DNA of 64,000 nucleotides from Bryum argenteum (GCA_037043015.1 CM073321.1:5042001-5106000), one strand, 5' to 3'. Positions 1 to 14,075 are shown, counted from the first letter of the stretch. Made by a program: numbers and translations. The notes: generated by a model not told the origin, from the letters alone.

Positions 1-2005
1 CAAAGGTTTCATGGGTGATAGCGCTCAAGCCAACTGGAACGCTGTTCGAGAGATTTACGGGACGGGAGACAAGAGTGTATGCATGAAAGAGAAAGAGAGA
101 TTGTGTCTACTCCACTGGACAAAATGCATGCACAGAGTAACAAACTTATACGTACCCGGTGCTCCGCGATGAGCATAAGCGAAGCTGTACACAATATAAG
201 GATGCAATCAATATGGACAAGGCCGAGACACCCTACCTTGCAATTCAGTTGTGGTGGATGTCAAGTGAAGCTGTTACAGATTTAAATTTGCCAGCCATGG
301 GATCTTGGCTGGCGCGCTGGCATTTTCGTTACAGGCAATGGAGAGGCTTCATGGATGTTGTAAGCGTGCTTTAACTTTTGATTCTGTGATATGCTTAAAT
401 ATTTCTCTCGACGTACCATCCACCACGGCACTTTCCATTCTTCTCATACCTCTACTCTGTAAACATGCCTCCCTTGTGCCGCCACTCCCATAATTCATTT
501 TCCTACACGATCCACATATTCTTGTACTCGCATCTGTTTAGATTTACGTAACAGTTGGTTTCTATTTCCAACAGTCCAAATGACCTAATTTGACTTTGTG
601 CAGGACCTTACTGATGAAGAGAAAGCTGAAATGCCAATGTGCAATTTGGCTGAAATCATCCACACTGCGTGGTCAAAACAGTCCGGTAAAGACGTTCAGG
701 ATATTTTAAAAGCATCGATGGACGATTATGTCAGGGCATTCATGCAATGCACACGTTACAACGCTTTTCTACACGGTAACCGCGGTGGAACTGGACCGGA
801 CAAGGAGGTGCTGCTCTTCAGGCTCGCACATCGAAGTAGGAATCTGAATACAATGTACAAAGCCATGGAAGCCATCCCCGGTGCTAAGGACTTCCTGGTT
901 GCGGACCCCTAATTATGCTGGCGAGGAAGTTTTTGGATCAAGTAAAAGGCATTTGGAAACGCAACCTGGTGCTGATGACGATTCCCATCGGTTCGACAAG
1001 GTTAACTTCTCTCAGCCAAAGCACTCCAAAAGGAGAACACGCTCTCAGGGATCTTATTCTACTCCTATTCAATTAGATGACGAAGACGTGGATGATATTC
1101 CAGCGGCTGCGCGAGTTCCAACTGCACCCATTGTGCATGTCACTGAAGTCCAAGAAGATGATTGTGAGAAAGGAAAATAGCATATCCGTCGTGTTCCTGC
1201 AAATAGCAATCCGACTTGTATTGGAAACCGGAGCACATCAAAGCAATGCCAGCAGAAGCTCAGTGGGCCAGCAAGCCCAGCACCTACATTCCATGGGACT
1301 CGTCACGATCGCCCGAAGAACCTCGACGTCAAGCAATTTTTCTACTTCTGTCCAGATGAGCTAAACAAGTGTTTTAAAGGCCCCCGTAGTAGGTGGATTA
1401 CGGATCTAATTCTTGATGTCCCAACGGTTTGGCCTGTTCAGAAAGGAACAAATCTAACTATGCGTGAGGTCTTGGCACTTCAACAAGCGGAATTCCAGCT
1501 ACAACAAAAACGACCAATGTCGATGGAGCGTCAGTTTGGATATAACGTTGCCATTGCGGATCAAATTGAAAGCATCCCAATCCCAACACAACGAGATAAG
1601 TACATGACGGTGCGCAACGACAAATCCTGCAAGCATTTTGTCACTCGTAAGAACTGGGAGAAGCAGCTCGCAAGGTGGGAGTCGGCAACGCTTCTACACG
1701 CAGAGATGGCCCGGATCACCCTTATTCCTAACCCAGGTATCGGAGCAGTCATTGATCTGAAATCAACCAGCGGGTCAGAGGCAGCGGAGTACAAGCTTAC
1801 AATAGGATCATTCTCTAGCTGCACTTGTATTGATTTCACAGATATGGCAGTGCACCACAAAGGGCGTGGAGGATGGTATAACTGCAAGCACCTATGCTAC
1901 ATTTTCCGCATGGCTTGTGGATTCCGACTCCAAGACGACCACCTCGTGACCGCCCCCACCTTAAGCTTTAACGAGATAAAGCGCGTACTGCTTGCAGGAA
2001 TTTAG
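1..2005 (+). pseudogene. MULE-like SWIM-zinc-finger transposase, 3' part, decayed
   Basis: This is the 3' two thirds of a second copy of the gene at 27070-23228; its 5' part lies left of the window. The first exon opens inside the DDE transposase domain with the motif FMGDSAQANWNAVR, followed by a WHFRYRQW segment. It ends at a GT donor (360-361), and the next exon follows an AG acceptor (602-603), the same intron position as in the other copy. The C-terminus carries a SWIM zinc finger: CTC near 1822, then CKH near 1884. Decay is mild: one frameshift near 155, one near 905, and an in-frame TAG at 1178-1180 where the other copy has Trp. MULE transposases of this kind cut and paste Mutator-type DNA transposons; SWIM fingers bind DNA or protein. 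No terminal inverted repeat was found. Confidence 0.7.
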
Positions 2006-3166
2006 GATAGGATCTCGGTACGAAATTAGTAGTTCTTGTTCACGAAGGTCCACGTCAAAGCCTTTGGTGTCTAGACTACCAAAGTGGTTTAAGCAACATC
2101 CCACTTTTAAAAGTAAATGTTGTGACTTCAGATTTCTTTAATCATGAACATAGCTCACAAACATTTTGGATGCACCACCTTATTTTGAGTTTCGTTTTGT
2201 TGTTCAACTTCAACCCTCGCTCTTTCTCACTCTGTTCACCTTCGCTCAGTCTCACTCTGTTCACCCTCGCTCACTCTCACTCTGTTCACCCTCGCGCACT
2301 CTCATAGTCTCACTTTGTTGACCCTCTCTCACTCTGTTCAACTTCTACCCTCGCTCTAACGACTAACGTCACCGTCAGAAGCATGACCCCGTCATAGGTA
2401 TCTTACCCCTTGTACACCCTCCTTGCATGCCATAGCGCACCATGTCTAGCACGGCGGGCGCGCCTGTGTGTGGAACGCGCCCTCGCCTGCACAGTGCACT
2501 CGCCCCCGCATGAAGTGAGGACGAGCCATACCATTCCAGTTCATTGGCGACCACCTCTACGGCCACAAACAATAAATTCTTCACACGTTCATGGGTTTAT
2601 GCAATGAACCCCCGACCCTATAGCCGTCGCCTTCTATATTGATGATTTCGATGTACTCTGCTTAATTTCTACTCAAAAATCTGATCATTGCTCTTGAAAA
2701 TCTGCCCATTGCTCGTGAAAATCTGCTCACCGCTCACCACTCACTGCTCACCGCACGCACCGACACCACCTTGAAATTAAATTGAGACATATTATCAAAT
2801 TGATACTTTTGAGTGTTTTGATAATTGAAATTTTCTTTTTAAATAGATAAGGTGTTAATATCAAACATCCCATGATACATAGTACAAAGTGATTATTCGT
2901 TAAACCAATTTGAGACATTCCATTAAATTGAGATTCTCAAAATAACTTTTTAAAGGTAAAGTTTTAGTTAGAAAAATATGCTATTTATTTCCAAATTGGA
3001 TAGATGAAGTAAAGACAAGGTTCTTTTTGCACAATCTACTAGCTAGAATACAACCATGAAGGGAACTATTCTATCTATTTCCTACCAAACAATATCATAA
3101 CAAAGAAATGCCCCTTTTGACACTAAGACACTCTACAATGTGAAACTTCAACATCAAAAGCATATA
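2006..3166. other. Gene-free stretch with simple repeats
   Basis: No gene is supported. At 2217-2360 there is a pyrimidine-rich tandem array of a unit like CTCACTCTGTTCACCCTCG. At 2690-2760 there is a short run of CTCACCGCTCAC-type repeats; similar runs occur at 37320-37355 and, inverted, at 22785-22805. The rest is AT-rich and featureless. Confidence 0.5.
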
Positions 3167-5904
3167 TCATCTTTCTGGAGTAGATGCGTCGTCTTCAGAG
3201 TTTGTCGTAAAAGCATTCACTGATGCCTTGATGATGTCAATTTGAGACGTTGGTATAGCTATCTTCAGATCTGGAGTTGATCCGCGCGCCCTTGGCTTCC
3301 AAGCTGTCATGATACATGATGTGTTAGACCATGTTGGATCCATTGTTTGATCTTCCCGCCACACATTCCCTTTTTTTGTGTCCCATCCTACATACGTGTC
3401 CATATTTATATGTTTTCTAGCTATAGGAGCCCAGTATTGAATTGGGATCATATGCATATGTCCGGGATCCGGACTTGGATTTGCTAAGGCACTAGCAAGC
3501 CATAATGGCCTTGGATCATCCTCTGCGGGACGCACTGCAACAAAATATCCTGCAAACGTATCGCGATTTATCCGGAATTAAGCTCGCGGATAGTCACGGA
3601 CACGTCCAACAAAGGGTGCATCTTCCGCATCCTCTTCCTCTAAAGTGCCATCTCCATGCATGAAGTCAACCTCATCAAGGACAACCTCATCTAGAAGCCG
3701 GCCAAAATCCATCAACTAAACTTTCACGTGACTCAATCGATGCATCGAGAGCAGCTCGAACACCTTTCCAATAATCTCTTGAAGGATTGTTTTGCCGTCT
3801 AAATTCTCTAGAGAGATCCTCATCAGCCATTCTTGTCCAATGTGCAATATACCCATCTAGCCCTTTCTTGACATCATTAAGTGAACTTTTATGTTCTAGA
3901 ATGAGTGGTTTCGGAGAACCAGATGGAACACAAGGTCTAGCATCTTCAGTCTCACTCCACAAGCGAATCCCGTTGCCATGCTTTGGTAGCCAATCCTTGT
4001 TAGTACACAAATTCTTGTACTCCATTATAGGCCACCCATTCGAATCCATGCAGAACTTAAATTGCTTTGCCTTGGAATGACCCTTTAGAAAGTCACCGCC
4101 TGTGCCCACATAACCATAGCAAAATTCCTTGAAATTGGGAACCTCCTCAATTAAATGGGGAATGACAGGTTGTGTTTCACTGTCCATAAAGGATTTCATA
4201 AGTCGTGGGATTGATGGATAGTCAATTGTATTCAACTTCGAGCTCCATCGGCCAAATCGAAAAATCCCTTTTTATATAACAAGTGAACAAAAGGCCAAAT
4301 GCCATCTATTCTTATTGTCCCCTGAAGCATTATCTAGCCTCAAGACTAGTATAGGGGGCAAAGCTTGAGCAGGAACAAGAGCATCAGGTTGAGGAAGAAG
4401 GGAGTCAACGCATGTATCTAAACCTTGCAGAACTGCATTGCATAATGTCGATTGAGTATTCTCATTTGAAAAGAGCTTACGAGATGAATTCCTAGGTGGT
4501 CCTTTGAGATCACGTAGGAGCTTTGCAAGAGATCCAGTAGTTGAGTTAGAATTTGCGGGGAAGATGTCAAAACCATAGTGCGCGTATTTAACATCTCCAT
4601 GACCATGTGCAATCATTCCCGTAACTCCAACAGACATTTTTGTGGAAGAATCTGTTGTCTTGGTCCTGGAGTGATCCATCTTATCATGAATGATGGTCAG
4701 CAGCTTGTGAGGAGAATAATTGGAAACGGTCCGATTTAAATAGTATAGTTCTCGATGTGCCCGTTGAGAGATGAGGCAACTTTCCAATTTATTTGACCAC
4801 TTCTGCTGTGCATAAGATAGAGGTGTGCAAGCACTTTGAAGTTGCTTGTATCTATCACATAGGCCACATCAAGAAAAAGTATCACCTCGGGCCTCTGGGG
4901 TAAATTCTGGAAATGTAAAACGCCGAATGTTACTCAGGCCACTTGAGGAAATTGGCAACAATTCGAATCTTGTATTCATCTCATTGATGTGAGCTAACTT
5001 GTCACTCCAACAGAACGCAGATGGCAACACCATGGCAGGGACTTTTTCACCATTCGCGAGCATCCTTGTCTTGTCAGGCATTTTGTCGGCATCAGAAACT
5101 ATGAGCGTACAAAGCGTCGCAGCAGCTTGGACCGTATGTAGTCGGGGTTTTTTCAACCCCACATTCCCGTGACCCTCGGTTTGTTTCCCACTTTTGGACA
5201 TTTCCCTGTAACGATAGAATGTAGCTCTAGAAATACCATGAATGATCGACCAAGCAGTAGGGCACACTTCTCTACCTTTCAAGGTAATCCACTCCAAGTT
5301 TGCCAGGTCCTTGTGGATTTGTCTATGGACCTCAAGGAGACACTTCTTACGAGCATAGACCCCATCATTTACATGCAGTTGAGAGCGGATATCATGAATA
5401 TGTCCTCGGGGAAATGGTTGTAAGCAATTTGCCTCACAACACAATTGTGTAGAGACTGCAACGATAGATGCTTCCGCTAGCAAAGCATCTTTCTTGGGGT
5501 GGAGCAACATTCTCTACTCTATGATGCATAGAGTCATATAAACGAACACCTTTCCAACCATTTTGATTTACTGCTTTCATAGCCTCTTTGTACTTATAAG
5601 TCTGCTCATGGTCGTAGAGACTCACGCCATCAAGCAAAACGTGTTTCATGTCCCATGCATGGAAGGACCACATCTGTCCGGATGGGAAATGCTCCTTAGA
5701 TAAAGACTCCGCGATTTGTACCATAACCTGATTTTCACCAAGAATTAAGCCTTCTATCCCGTCATCCACATCCAGATCCAGGCTCTGGCACAATGCTTTG
5801 GCCATGTCAAGACCTTCATTGTTGCAAAGGGTGACAACTTTTAACATCCATTTAGCGCGAGAAATGCCGTCCCAAACAGCGACACCAGGAGCCAAAGAAG
5901 GCAA
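3167..5904 (-). pseudogene. Transposase-like gene resembling DUF7869 families, decayed
   Basis: Read on the minus strand, the pieces run in order. An N-terminal part has GVSLYDHEQTYKYKEA. A middle part has a Cys-rich stretch and a helix-turn-helix-like segment (CPTAWSIIHGISRATFYRYR). A core has HDKMDHSRTKT and the motif LRLDNASGDNKNRW, and a C-terminal part begins FVAVRPAEDD. The pairing of a D-x-MD-x-S-x-T motif with a later LDNxxxDNKNR motif matches uncharacterised DUF7869-type proteins thought to be transposase-like; this match is from memory. In-frame stops lie at 4871-4869 (TGA) and 4274-4272 (TAA), with another TAA near 3582. Frames change near 5510 and 3700, and the core seems to lack a segment after CSLVI. 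Each of these stops could come from CGA or CAA by one C-to-T change. A palindrome cluster lies immediately 5'. Confidence 0.5.
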
Positions 5905-6101
5905 TGACCTTGCAAACTCTTATGAACGATGCATATCCATCCTACAAGGAAAACAACAATAAATACCAAAATTAGTTCATTTGGACGAATGAGAGAATAA
6001 CAAAAAATCATGTGGAAAGCTTATTTCCACCACCGGAAAAAATGACATTGAAGTATCGGGAATATGGTAAAGACAAGAAGAAGAGTGCTGTAAGAGACAA
6101 G

Positions 6102-6914
6102 AATCGTCGACTCAACAATACCATCCTAACAGTAACCGTCTCCTAGCTATAAAGTGAAGATAGAAACCTAACGAATCGTCGAACTGACGATATCCACAGC
6201 AAATGCCTAACAGTGGGTAATTTTCCTACAGCCCTACAGACAGAGGCTATCAAACCTAACTAATATACTACTTTGAGCTGTTCGTCTACAACATAGAGTC
6301 TATTTTAGTAGCCGATAGCCTTATCAATCAAAGTTATCGTCGACCCTACGATATCTTGATGGTTTACCACATATTTCTAAGATAAAATACTCCCCGGCCG
6401 GGGATTGAAGGGGTATCGTCGACCCGTCAATAACCACCGACGGTACAAATAAAAAAAAAACTTAATATACTACCTCGTGGGCAGCCTAGAAGATATCGTC
6501 GACCCGACAATAGCATGCCAGGGAAGCAATATTTCAATTTACATTCTTGTATTGGTTAACATAAATAGTATCGTCGACCCGACGATAACATGGCATGGTA
6601 CCAAACAACATAAGCGTTTTTGTCGACACGACGATAATTTGACATTTAAAGAGGTTAACATAAGAGGTTACGATAAGAGTTATCGTAGACACGACGATAA
6701 CCTGGCATACTAAACATTTCAATATGAAATGAACCTACTGGTAATCATAATGGTTATCGTCGACCCAACGATAACCAGACAAGAAAATTCGAAGACTGCA
6801 CGTCCCTCGAGGCAACCCTCAGGGTTATCATCAACCCAACGATAACCAAGCAAAAAAATTAGAAGGCTGCATGCCCCCGAGGCGACCCTCAGGGTTGTCA
6901 TCGATCCGATGATG
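6102..6914. repeat. Palindrome cluster A: 11 copies of TATCGTCGNNNCGACGATA
   Basis: Eleven imperfect 19-bp palindromes start at 6102, 6174, 6335, 6414, 6494, 6569, 6617, 6681, 6755, 6826 and 6896. Each has 8-bp arms and exactly three central bases, most often ACC. Most starts are 64-80 bp apart. The DNA between them is largely unrelated, except that the last two intervals share a segment ending in CCTCAGGG. The cluster lies just upstream of the minus-strand DUF7869-like gene. The same palindrome recurs at 16751-17522 and inside the gene at 17642-21702. Confidence 0.85.
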
Positions 6915-7524
6915 GCACAGATTTCAAGGCATTTCCGAATTATTTGGCGTAAAGGGCGCAATATACGTTGTCAACAAAGGTTAACACAGATTTAGCAGCA
7001 ATCAACTCAACCGAAATACTACAGAAAAATCGAAGAACAATAAACACAAATAAAGACGACAAACAATAAACAAAAACAAAGGCGATCAACTCGACAACAA
7101 AAGGCGGATTATACATTCTATACAATCGCAAAAGGTGAAAGTTGTGGAATATTAGCTAACCTGCGGCAGAAGTTAAGAGCCAACACCGTGAAGTAGCGCC
7201 CAAGAATTGATAAAAAAGAAGAGAAAAAGAGAGGAAGAGAGAAAGCGCGGAAGAGCAGCGCCTCAAGCCAAAGGAAGAGCAGCGCAAGAACTTGACCGGA
7301 GTTTACACAACGCGAAGAGCCTTGAGGAAAAAAAATGCTGAAAGCCAAGGCAGTTCCTCGCGCGAAGAATATCAGCAATCAAAGGATGAATTCCGCGCGC
7401 AAGAACTTTCGTAACGAATTTATTAACGAACTTTTGTAACGAATATATGTCTCAAATAGCATCCTCCATGAAATTCCGCTTTGTGGAACAAATACATAAT
7501 TAAAGGCTTACAAAATAAAACCTC
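6915..7524. other. Gene-free purine-rich stretch
   Basis: No gene is supported. The sequence is rich in GAAGAG and CAACAAA runs, with short open frames on the minus strand that show no protein-like features. Confidence 0.4.
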
Positions 7525-7690
7525 ATGGTTTGGGGTTTAGGGTTTAGGGTTTAAAATTTGGGGTTTTGGTTTTAAGGGTTAGAGTTTAGGGTTTAGAGTT
7601 TAGGATTTGGGGTTTTGGTTTTAGGGGTTAGAGTTTAGGGTTTAGGATTTTGTGGTTTAGAATTTAGGGTTTGCGCTTAATGCTTAGGGT
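7525..7690 (+). repeat. Degenerate interstitial plant-type telomere repeat
   Basis: A run of units GGTTTAGGGTTTAGGG decays into variants such as GGGTTAGAGTTTAGGG and GGGGTTTTGGTTTT. The core unit TTTAGGG is the telomere repeat of most land plants and several streptophyte algae. The tract is internal, degenerate and about 165 bp long. It may be an old chromosome-end fusion, a repair scar or simple drift. Confidence 0.8.
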
Positions 7691-10600
7691 TTTAGGAGTT
7701 AGTTAACTCAATTTAAGGATTTTTAAAGAAAGGCTATAAGCTTTCCGCTTAAATGGTTTGTAAAGTTTTAAAGGATTATGTAATGAAGGTATTCATAAGT
7801 AAATGTTTTTGTTTGGTGTTAACGAATGTAATTCTTCTAATATTGCTATTACTCATTCACCATTTTACATTTACAATATATAACATATGAATTTTAAAAT
7901 TTGGCGTTAGAAGAACGTTTGCAAGTACTTAAAGTAGCATAATGTAGGTTGAATATCAACCTTAGAATACAATATGAGTAAAATGCATATTATAAAAAAT
8001 ATTCTAACTTAACATATGAGACTATATAACTAAACTTAAATGCAATAGTTAGCAACTTTAGAAGAATGTATATATTCATTAAAGTTACTTAGAGTTTCAA
8101 ATTTAAAAACTTTATTTGAATTGTGTTATTGTCCAAAGTGCATATTTATGTAGCTTTATAGTACAACCTGTTCTAGTTTGGACTAACAGAGTGAGATTAT
8201 ATATTATCAAAAGCTTTCAAACTCTTCTCTCCTAAATACCTGATAGCTCTACCATGATACAAAACTATAAACCTATAGAAGATGTCCTAGGTTGTTACTT
8301 ATATTCATGTACAATTACTTAAGTAACTAGATTGTTTTTTCATAATTCTCTCAACTAATTCTCTAAGAGTCCGTATAAGACAATTAAATTCGCTCTATTA
8401 TTTCTATTTTATAATGAATAATAACTTAAATTCAGACTAATAAAAGATAGTTGTTAATGTGCCCTATAAAGTTCATAGTATCTTCTTCTTATATATTATC
8501 TTTTAGTCTCATCTACATTCTAGTTTCTTAACTTAGTTCTTATCCTTATATATAATAAAAAATATATAACCTTTGACGAATATTGACAAACGTTACATGT
8601 TAGTATAATACATATACATAGTTTTATCCAATTTATGCATAACTTATAATGTTATGAAGTACCAAATTTATTCTTAAATTATTTTGCTTAGTATTTACTT
8701 ATATGTCATAGTTTTAGAGTGTTAAATTTCTTTGAAAAGATAACATTTTATATGAATGCTTGCTTCTAATTTCTTTGCTATCCAATAAATTGTATATTGT
8801 TATCTATGCAACAAACTCTTATTGAGATATGGTAATATTTCTAAAATGCCATGTATAATTCATGGCTATAACGCAATGACATAACTCAAAACATTATGAA
8901 GATTTGGTACATATGAATGAAACAATATGAAATAAATAATACGACAACCATGAAATATACTCAAATAACATAATTAGACTAGAATACTTGTTGGTGGATA
9001 AAAGAATCCATATTTCACTTTCACTTATAAACACTATGTCCTCGTTTTAGCAAAAAAGGACAATTCAAGAAGTAAAAATATTTTTGGCAATAGGAGTAAT
9101 CAAACTCTATGCATTTGTAGAAATCAAACTTATTTATAGTTAAATAAAGGCCAAGTCTTTAAAGTATCTCTATTACAAAATTAACTCGGATAGCACAAAC
9201 AAGTCGACAATGCGTAAGAACATGGATGTTGCGAATTTCTAGCCGTCCGACGTGTATTGGCAAGCGTGTCTCCACTCTTTGCTAAAATGTTTGGTCATGA
9301 CGTGAAAGAACAACTTACTTCCATAGTGCAAATCTTTGATATGACCATCAATGCTTTGCTTGCACTACATCACCAACGGCCACACCGATGGAGGTATACG
9401 GCAGCTAAACGATGCTATCGACAAGAACGTCAAAAAGTTTCGATAAGCCGTGATGAAGTGCTAAGTAGAGAGTAGACTAGAGAATGTTTATTTGTTTGCT
9501 TTTCTTTGAAATTTAAATCATGACAATAGCTAGGTTTATCATTGAAAATAAGCTCATTATTCTAGTTGAAACATAAGTACCAACAAAAATTCAAAAACTA
9601 AACGTAAGAAACAAAACTTAGTGCCAAAGCAACTACACTAATTATGTAGATTAGTGTTAGATTTTTGTAAGAATTGAAAATGTTACAAATTTTTAGTTTT
9701 GGTAACAAAAAATCACCAAGGGTATTGATTCCAATACTTTGGAAGGATCCCCATCTTGACCAATGTAGAATGTAAAAATATTTACGAACAGTAAAAAATT
9801 TTAACATATTTATATAAATTAGTATACCTAACACTAATCTACCTATATAGTTTAGTTTTCTAACACATAACAAAACTTAGAATAGAAATACATAAACACA
9901 AAACCATACGCAAAATTTTGTGTTCTATACATAGTTTTGTAAATTTTGTAAATTTTTCATTTGTTTGCTTTTCTAAATTTTCTAAAATTTTAATTTGTTA
10001 ATTTTATATATATTTTGTTTTCTAAATTTTTATTTTATTTTTTAAAATTATAGGATGTTCACAAGTTTAATTTTAGATATGACATGCAAATATATGCGAC
10101 TTGCATATAAATAAGTATCACTATTGCAAATTCAAAAGTTTAAAAGCCAATAGAATAATTGTTTTTTGATAGGGTGGGCACTCTTGGGCACATTTTCAAA
10201 TGTCCTCAAACTTTGACACTCAAAACCCCTCCAAGGCCAAACATTTTTTACTTCTATATGGTTAATGAGTTCTAAACCTTTCATTTTTGCAACCCCACAC
10301 TCTGCCATACATTATGGTTTTTGCATATGTGGCGGTGGTCTACTTGCGGTGTCAAAAAGGATTGTCCCATGAGATGTTTGACTCACCCCATGTCTTTGAC
10401 CTACAAGCTTGGAATCTTGAATTGTATTTTGGTGTTGTTAGCTTGAAATTAAATTACATATAGACATGTAGGAAGTGTTGAAATGGATTTGCATAAGTAT
10501 CTTAAACATTGTGCTTTCCGAATGAGTCCTTTTGCTTCAAGCTCCGGAACTGTCTCAATCAGAGAAAGTAGCAAAAAGGACCCATACGGACAAGTAACTT

Positions 10601-11967
10601 TAGTGGGTTTGTTATGAAACTTGGGGTGTTGGTTTACAAATGTCTAATGAGCATACTTTTATAAAATAGAAGTGTGATACAAAGAAGGGTGTCGATGGAG
10701 ATTTTCTTAGGTGTTCATTTGCACGTAATTTCTCACAACCCACAAAAGAGTTAAAATTATCATTTTGAATGTTTTTTTGTAAGATTCTATGTATGTAACA
10801 CTATATGTAGGTGCCCACAAACTCAAAATTATCAAAATCATGCTACTTCATAGTGTGTAGTGATAGGTGTGGACAATCCGGAAAAAGGATTTACACAGGA
10901 TTGAAGGACTTTAGACTTCTACACATGAGCTTAAAAAGGAGGGAAAGGAAGGTAGAGAGACAAGTGTCAATGGCACATGGAGAGTACATCATGGCGTGTA
11001 ATCATGGAGGAGAAGGGTTCTTGGGAGAGTGCTGTCCCATTGGCTGACAAGTACATTAATGATGCATGGGTAGTGGCCTCATGGGCTGTTTAACTGAGGA
11101 TTATTCTAGCAATACTGTTGGGGGCCCAAAACGGAAGGCAACACATGAAGTGGATGGGGGCCCAAAATTAAAGGGGGCACATACTGATTGGATGTAATGT
11201 GGTTGCTGCAGCAGGGTAACTTCTGTCCTTGATGGTATGTTGATTGTGAGGGGTCCACATAAGAGAGAGCGCTCAAGGATGGTGTATCATAGATCTCATA
11301 TTTCCTGATCTGTATTGACGTAAACAGTGTAACCAATTTTTATGCATGCCGAAAATAAATGGATAGACAGTCCTTGTCAAATTATACTACACAGATCTAT
11401 TTCCCCACAATTTCGCAAATCACATTTCCCAGATTATGAGAAATATGAGAGTAGCGTTCATTTTGGGCCGATTGAGAATGTAGGGCTTTTTGGGAGCTTG
11501 AAAGTAGAAAAGTGCAATTTTTAACTACTATGCACTTTTGAGGGTATGACCCTAATTCTTTAATTAATTTTAAATTTTCAACCGTAAGATCTTGTAGCTA
11601 ACACTATTTGAAATTGCTGATTGAAATTTTAACCGTTGGATTTTATCAATTTGTGAGAGATTATAACGTTCAAATTTATATTGCTTGGTGTCCCTCTATA
11701 TGTCCTCGTTTCTACTTCTATGTACCTATTCTTGCAAGTAAAGGAAGGAAAACAAATTTTAAAAATCGAACTAGGCTAATGAATTTATATATACAAACCG
11801 TCAAAATTATTTTTAGTTTTTTATTGATATAACCAAAATTTTACATGTATATAATATTACAAGCCTTCAAAATTTACATATACATGATATTACTCATTGC
11901 TTTAAAGTAGATGCATCTCCTGACTTATTATCTTTCCACGTCATTTTTTCCCCTCTTTTGAATTTAT
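7691..11967. other. AT-rich intergenic DNA
   Basis: About 4.3 kb with no supportable gene. Only short, isolated open frames are present, none with a recognisable motif or splice context. A short patch of higher GC at 9180-9480 is not recognisable. No transposon ends were found. Confidence 0.5.
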
Positions 11968-12249
11968 TTATGGTTTTGTATGCAATTGTTTTTTGTTCAC
12001 CATAGCAATATCAATTATGTAAACTTGGTCATCAAGTGTTTCTTCTTGGAACTTTATTGTTCCATGTACATACTTTTTACTATGAATAAATAGAGCAGCT
12101 CCCTTGTTTGTATTGAACTTGAGACATGATTGAAATACACTAAAGTATGCTCCTATTGGATCTCCGCTTCTAAACCATGATATTAATGATGCTCTCATAT
12201 CCTCTTTGTCAAGTTGAGCTTTGATATATGTGTTTTTACTAAGGTGCAT
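11968..12249 (-). CDS. Hypothetical 93-residue open frame
   Basis: A 93-codon frame in an AT-rich setting. The translation has a plausible globular composition (ISWFRSGDPIGAYFSVFQSC) and a charged N-terminus, but I do not recognise it. It could be one exon or a fragment of an old element. Confidence 0.2.
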   Translation of the reverse strand: MHLSKNTYIKAQLDKEDMRASLISWFRSGDPIGAYFSVFQSCLKFNTNKGAALFIHSKKYVHGTIKFQEETLDDQVYIIDIAMVNKKQLHTKP

Positions 12250-14075
12250 CTGGTGTACTTTTGTAGGATACTCTTCAACACCTATCTATACAGAATTAAC
12301 AGGTGCATGTTGAACTTCAAAAAAAATTTCCACCTCCTTACCAAATTTTGGTAGATGTTGCCAAATGGAACAGTTAAGAGCATTACTTAGATCTCTAAAA
12401 CTTTCTTGAACAACGTTTGATACCTTTTTCCTACTGTACTTTACTACATCACCTTCTGTGACTCAAAAACCACCATGGAGTGACCTTTGGTCACAAGGGG
12501 TTTTAGGAAACGTAATATCATGAAGAAAAGAAGAAGAGAAAAGAGCAGAAAAGATGAGAATGAGGGAGAAAGGAAAGAACAAAGAAAGAACCACCGGTCG
12601 GATACTTTGGAAGTGACCTCTAGTCTTTTGATCATCATTTATTTGTCATAACTCCAAATGGAGCGTGTCATAACTTTTTAGAAAGCTAACTTCATTTTGC
12701 ATGCACCCTTTCAATCTCAAAAGCATAGGGTTAAAAACCCAGGACAAATTGCTATTTGACTGTGGCTCTTTTTCGCCACTACCGGGCTGGAGACCGTTTT
12801 CAACACCCCGACTTTGGGAGCCGATTTCTCCCTCTCTAACAATCGGATGAGAGCATGCCATATACCCCTAAAAAGCTCTCTAGGAGGCCTACCTGTTCTA
12901 GAAATCTCAAAAGCATTAGACAAAATCTTTGTGACTGATTGTCATTTGAATACTGCTGATATGTTCATTGCCGGGGTGGGAACTCTTCCAACACCCTGAC
13001 TTTGAGAGCCAATTTCTCCCTCTCTCTAATTTGAAATTAGACATGCTATATACCAATAAAAAGCTACTGAAAAGATCTACTAAAATCTCAAATCTTGAAG
13101 TATTTGAACAAAAACTGAAGAATTGAGGCGGAAAAAACTGAGAGGCATTTAATGGGGATTGAGAGAATTGATAGAAGAGGCCCACGGCCTCTTTCTTCTA
13201 CCAACAACTAAGCAATTCAAGAAGAGATCAAGAGAAACAAAATTGAGAGAATAATTCACCTACCTCCCTATCCCTACTCTAACTAAGCATTAAAAAGAAG
13301 AAGAAGTAGACAAACAAGAGATTGATGAGACAAATAAGATGGACGAGAAGGGGGCCCAAGGGCTTTCTGCTCCTACTCTAACTAGATTGAGTGCTCAAAA
13401 TAGCTTGAAAACAAGCTATTAAGTACAAAATCGAAGCCGCCAAAAAAGCGGCTTACCCTAGCCCTAACTAAGACTCAAGCCCTAACTAGGCCTCTATGGA
13501 TGAATGGTGCTCCTCCACGGCGTTCTATCTTGAAGAACCTTCACAAATGGATGTAACTCACAACTACCACCACAATGTTAAATGAACAAAACCATGACAA
13601 TCAAGCCATAAACACAAACATGATTGCGCATTAAAAGCTAATTACGCAAGGCCCATGGTAAAACACTTGATCCTAAATTAAGCAATCAACCATATTCGTA
13701 ATTCGAGGATTCACTAGGGAGGATTTTCCCTCCTCTAGTCCTTCTCCATCATCAATTGGATCCACTAGGGGGGATCTTCCCTCCTCTAATCCTTCCATAT
13801 TAAATCTTACCTGAACCTTAAAGTAGTACCAAACGTCCTATCTAAGGCCCTGCAACAACCATCTTCTAACATGCATATTGTATTCATAACTTAATTAACT
13901 TAAATTTCATTAAATTACCTCATAAAGGCATTGCTTGTTAACATTACATTCATAAAAGTAACAAATAAACAATAACGAAACAAGAGAGTCATTACGAGCT
14001 CTCACACCTTCTGAACCTCCATGTGCTAAAAATCCATGATTAGTGAATCTACATGTGCCTCTTTGTGCATTATCA
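12250..14075. other. Intergenic DNA with short local duplications
   Basis: No gene is supported. Two related segments of about 90 bp (near 12805-12900 and 13005-13085) share ACTTTGGGAGCCGATTTCTC-type sequence followed by a CATGCYATATACC block. A second pair near 13705-13735 and 13760-13795 shares CACTAGGGRGGATYTTCCCT. These look like local duplications or remnants of an old repeat. Confidence 0.4.

Noticed and set aside
2217-2360. A regulatory pyrimidine-rich promoter element
   Set aside because: It is a degenerate simple tandem repeat with no gene starting nearby.
9257-9475. Possible small gene in a GC-richer patch
   Set aside because: The frame is only 72 codons, has no motif, no splice context and no neighbour, and is within chance expectation.
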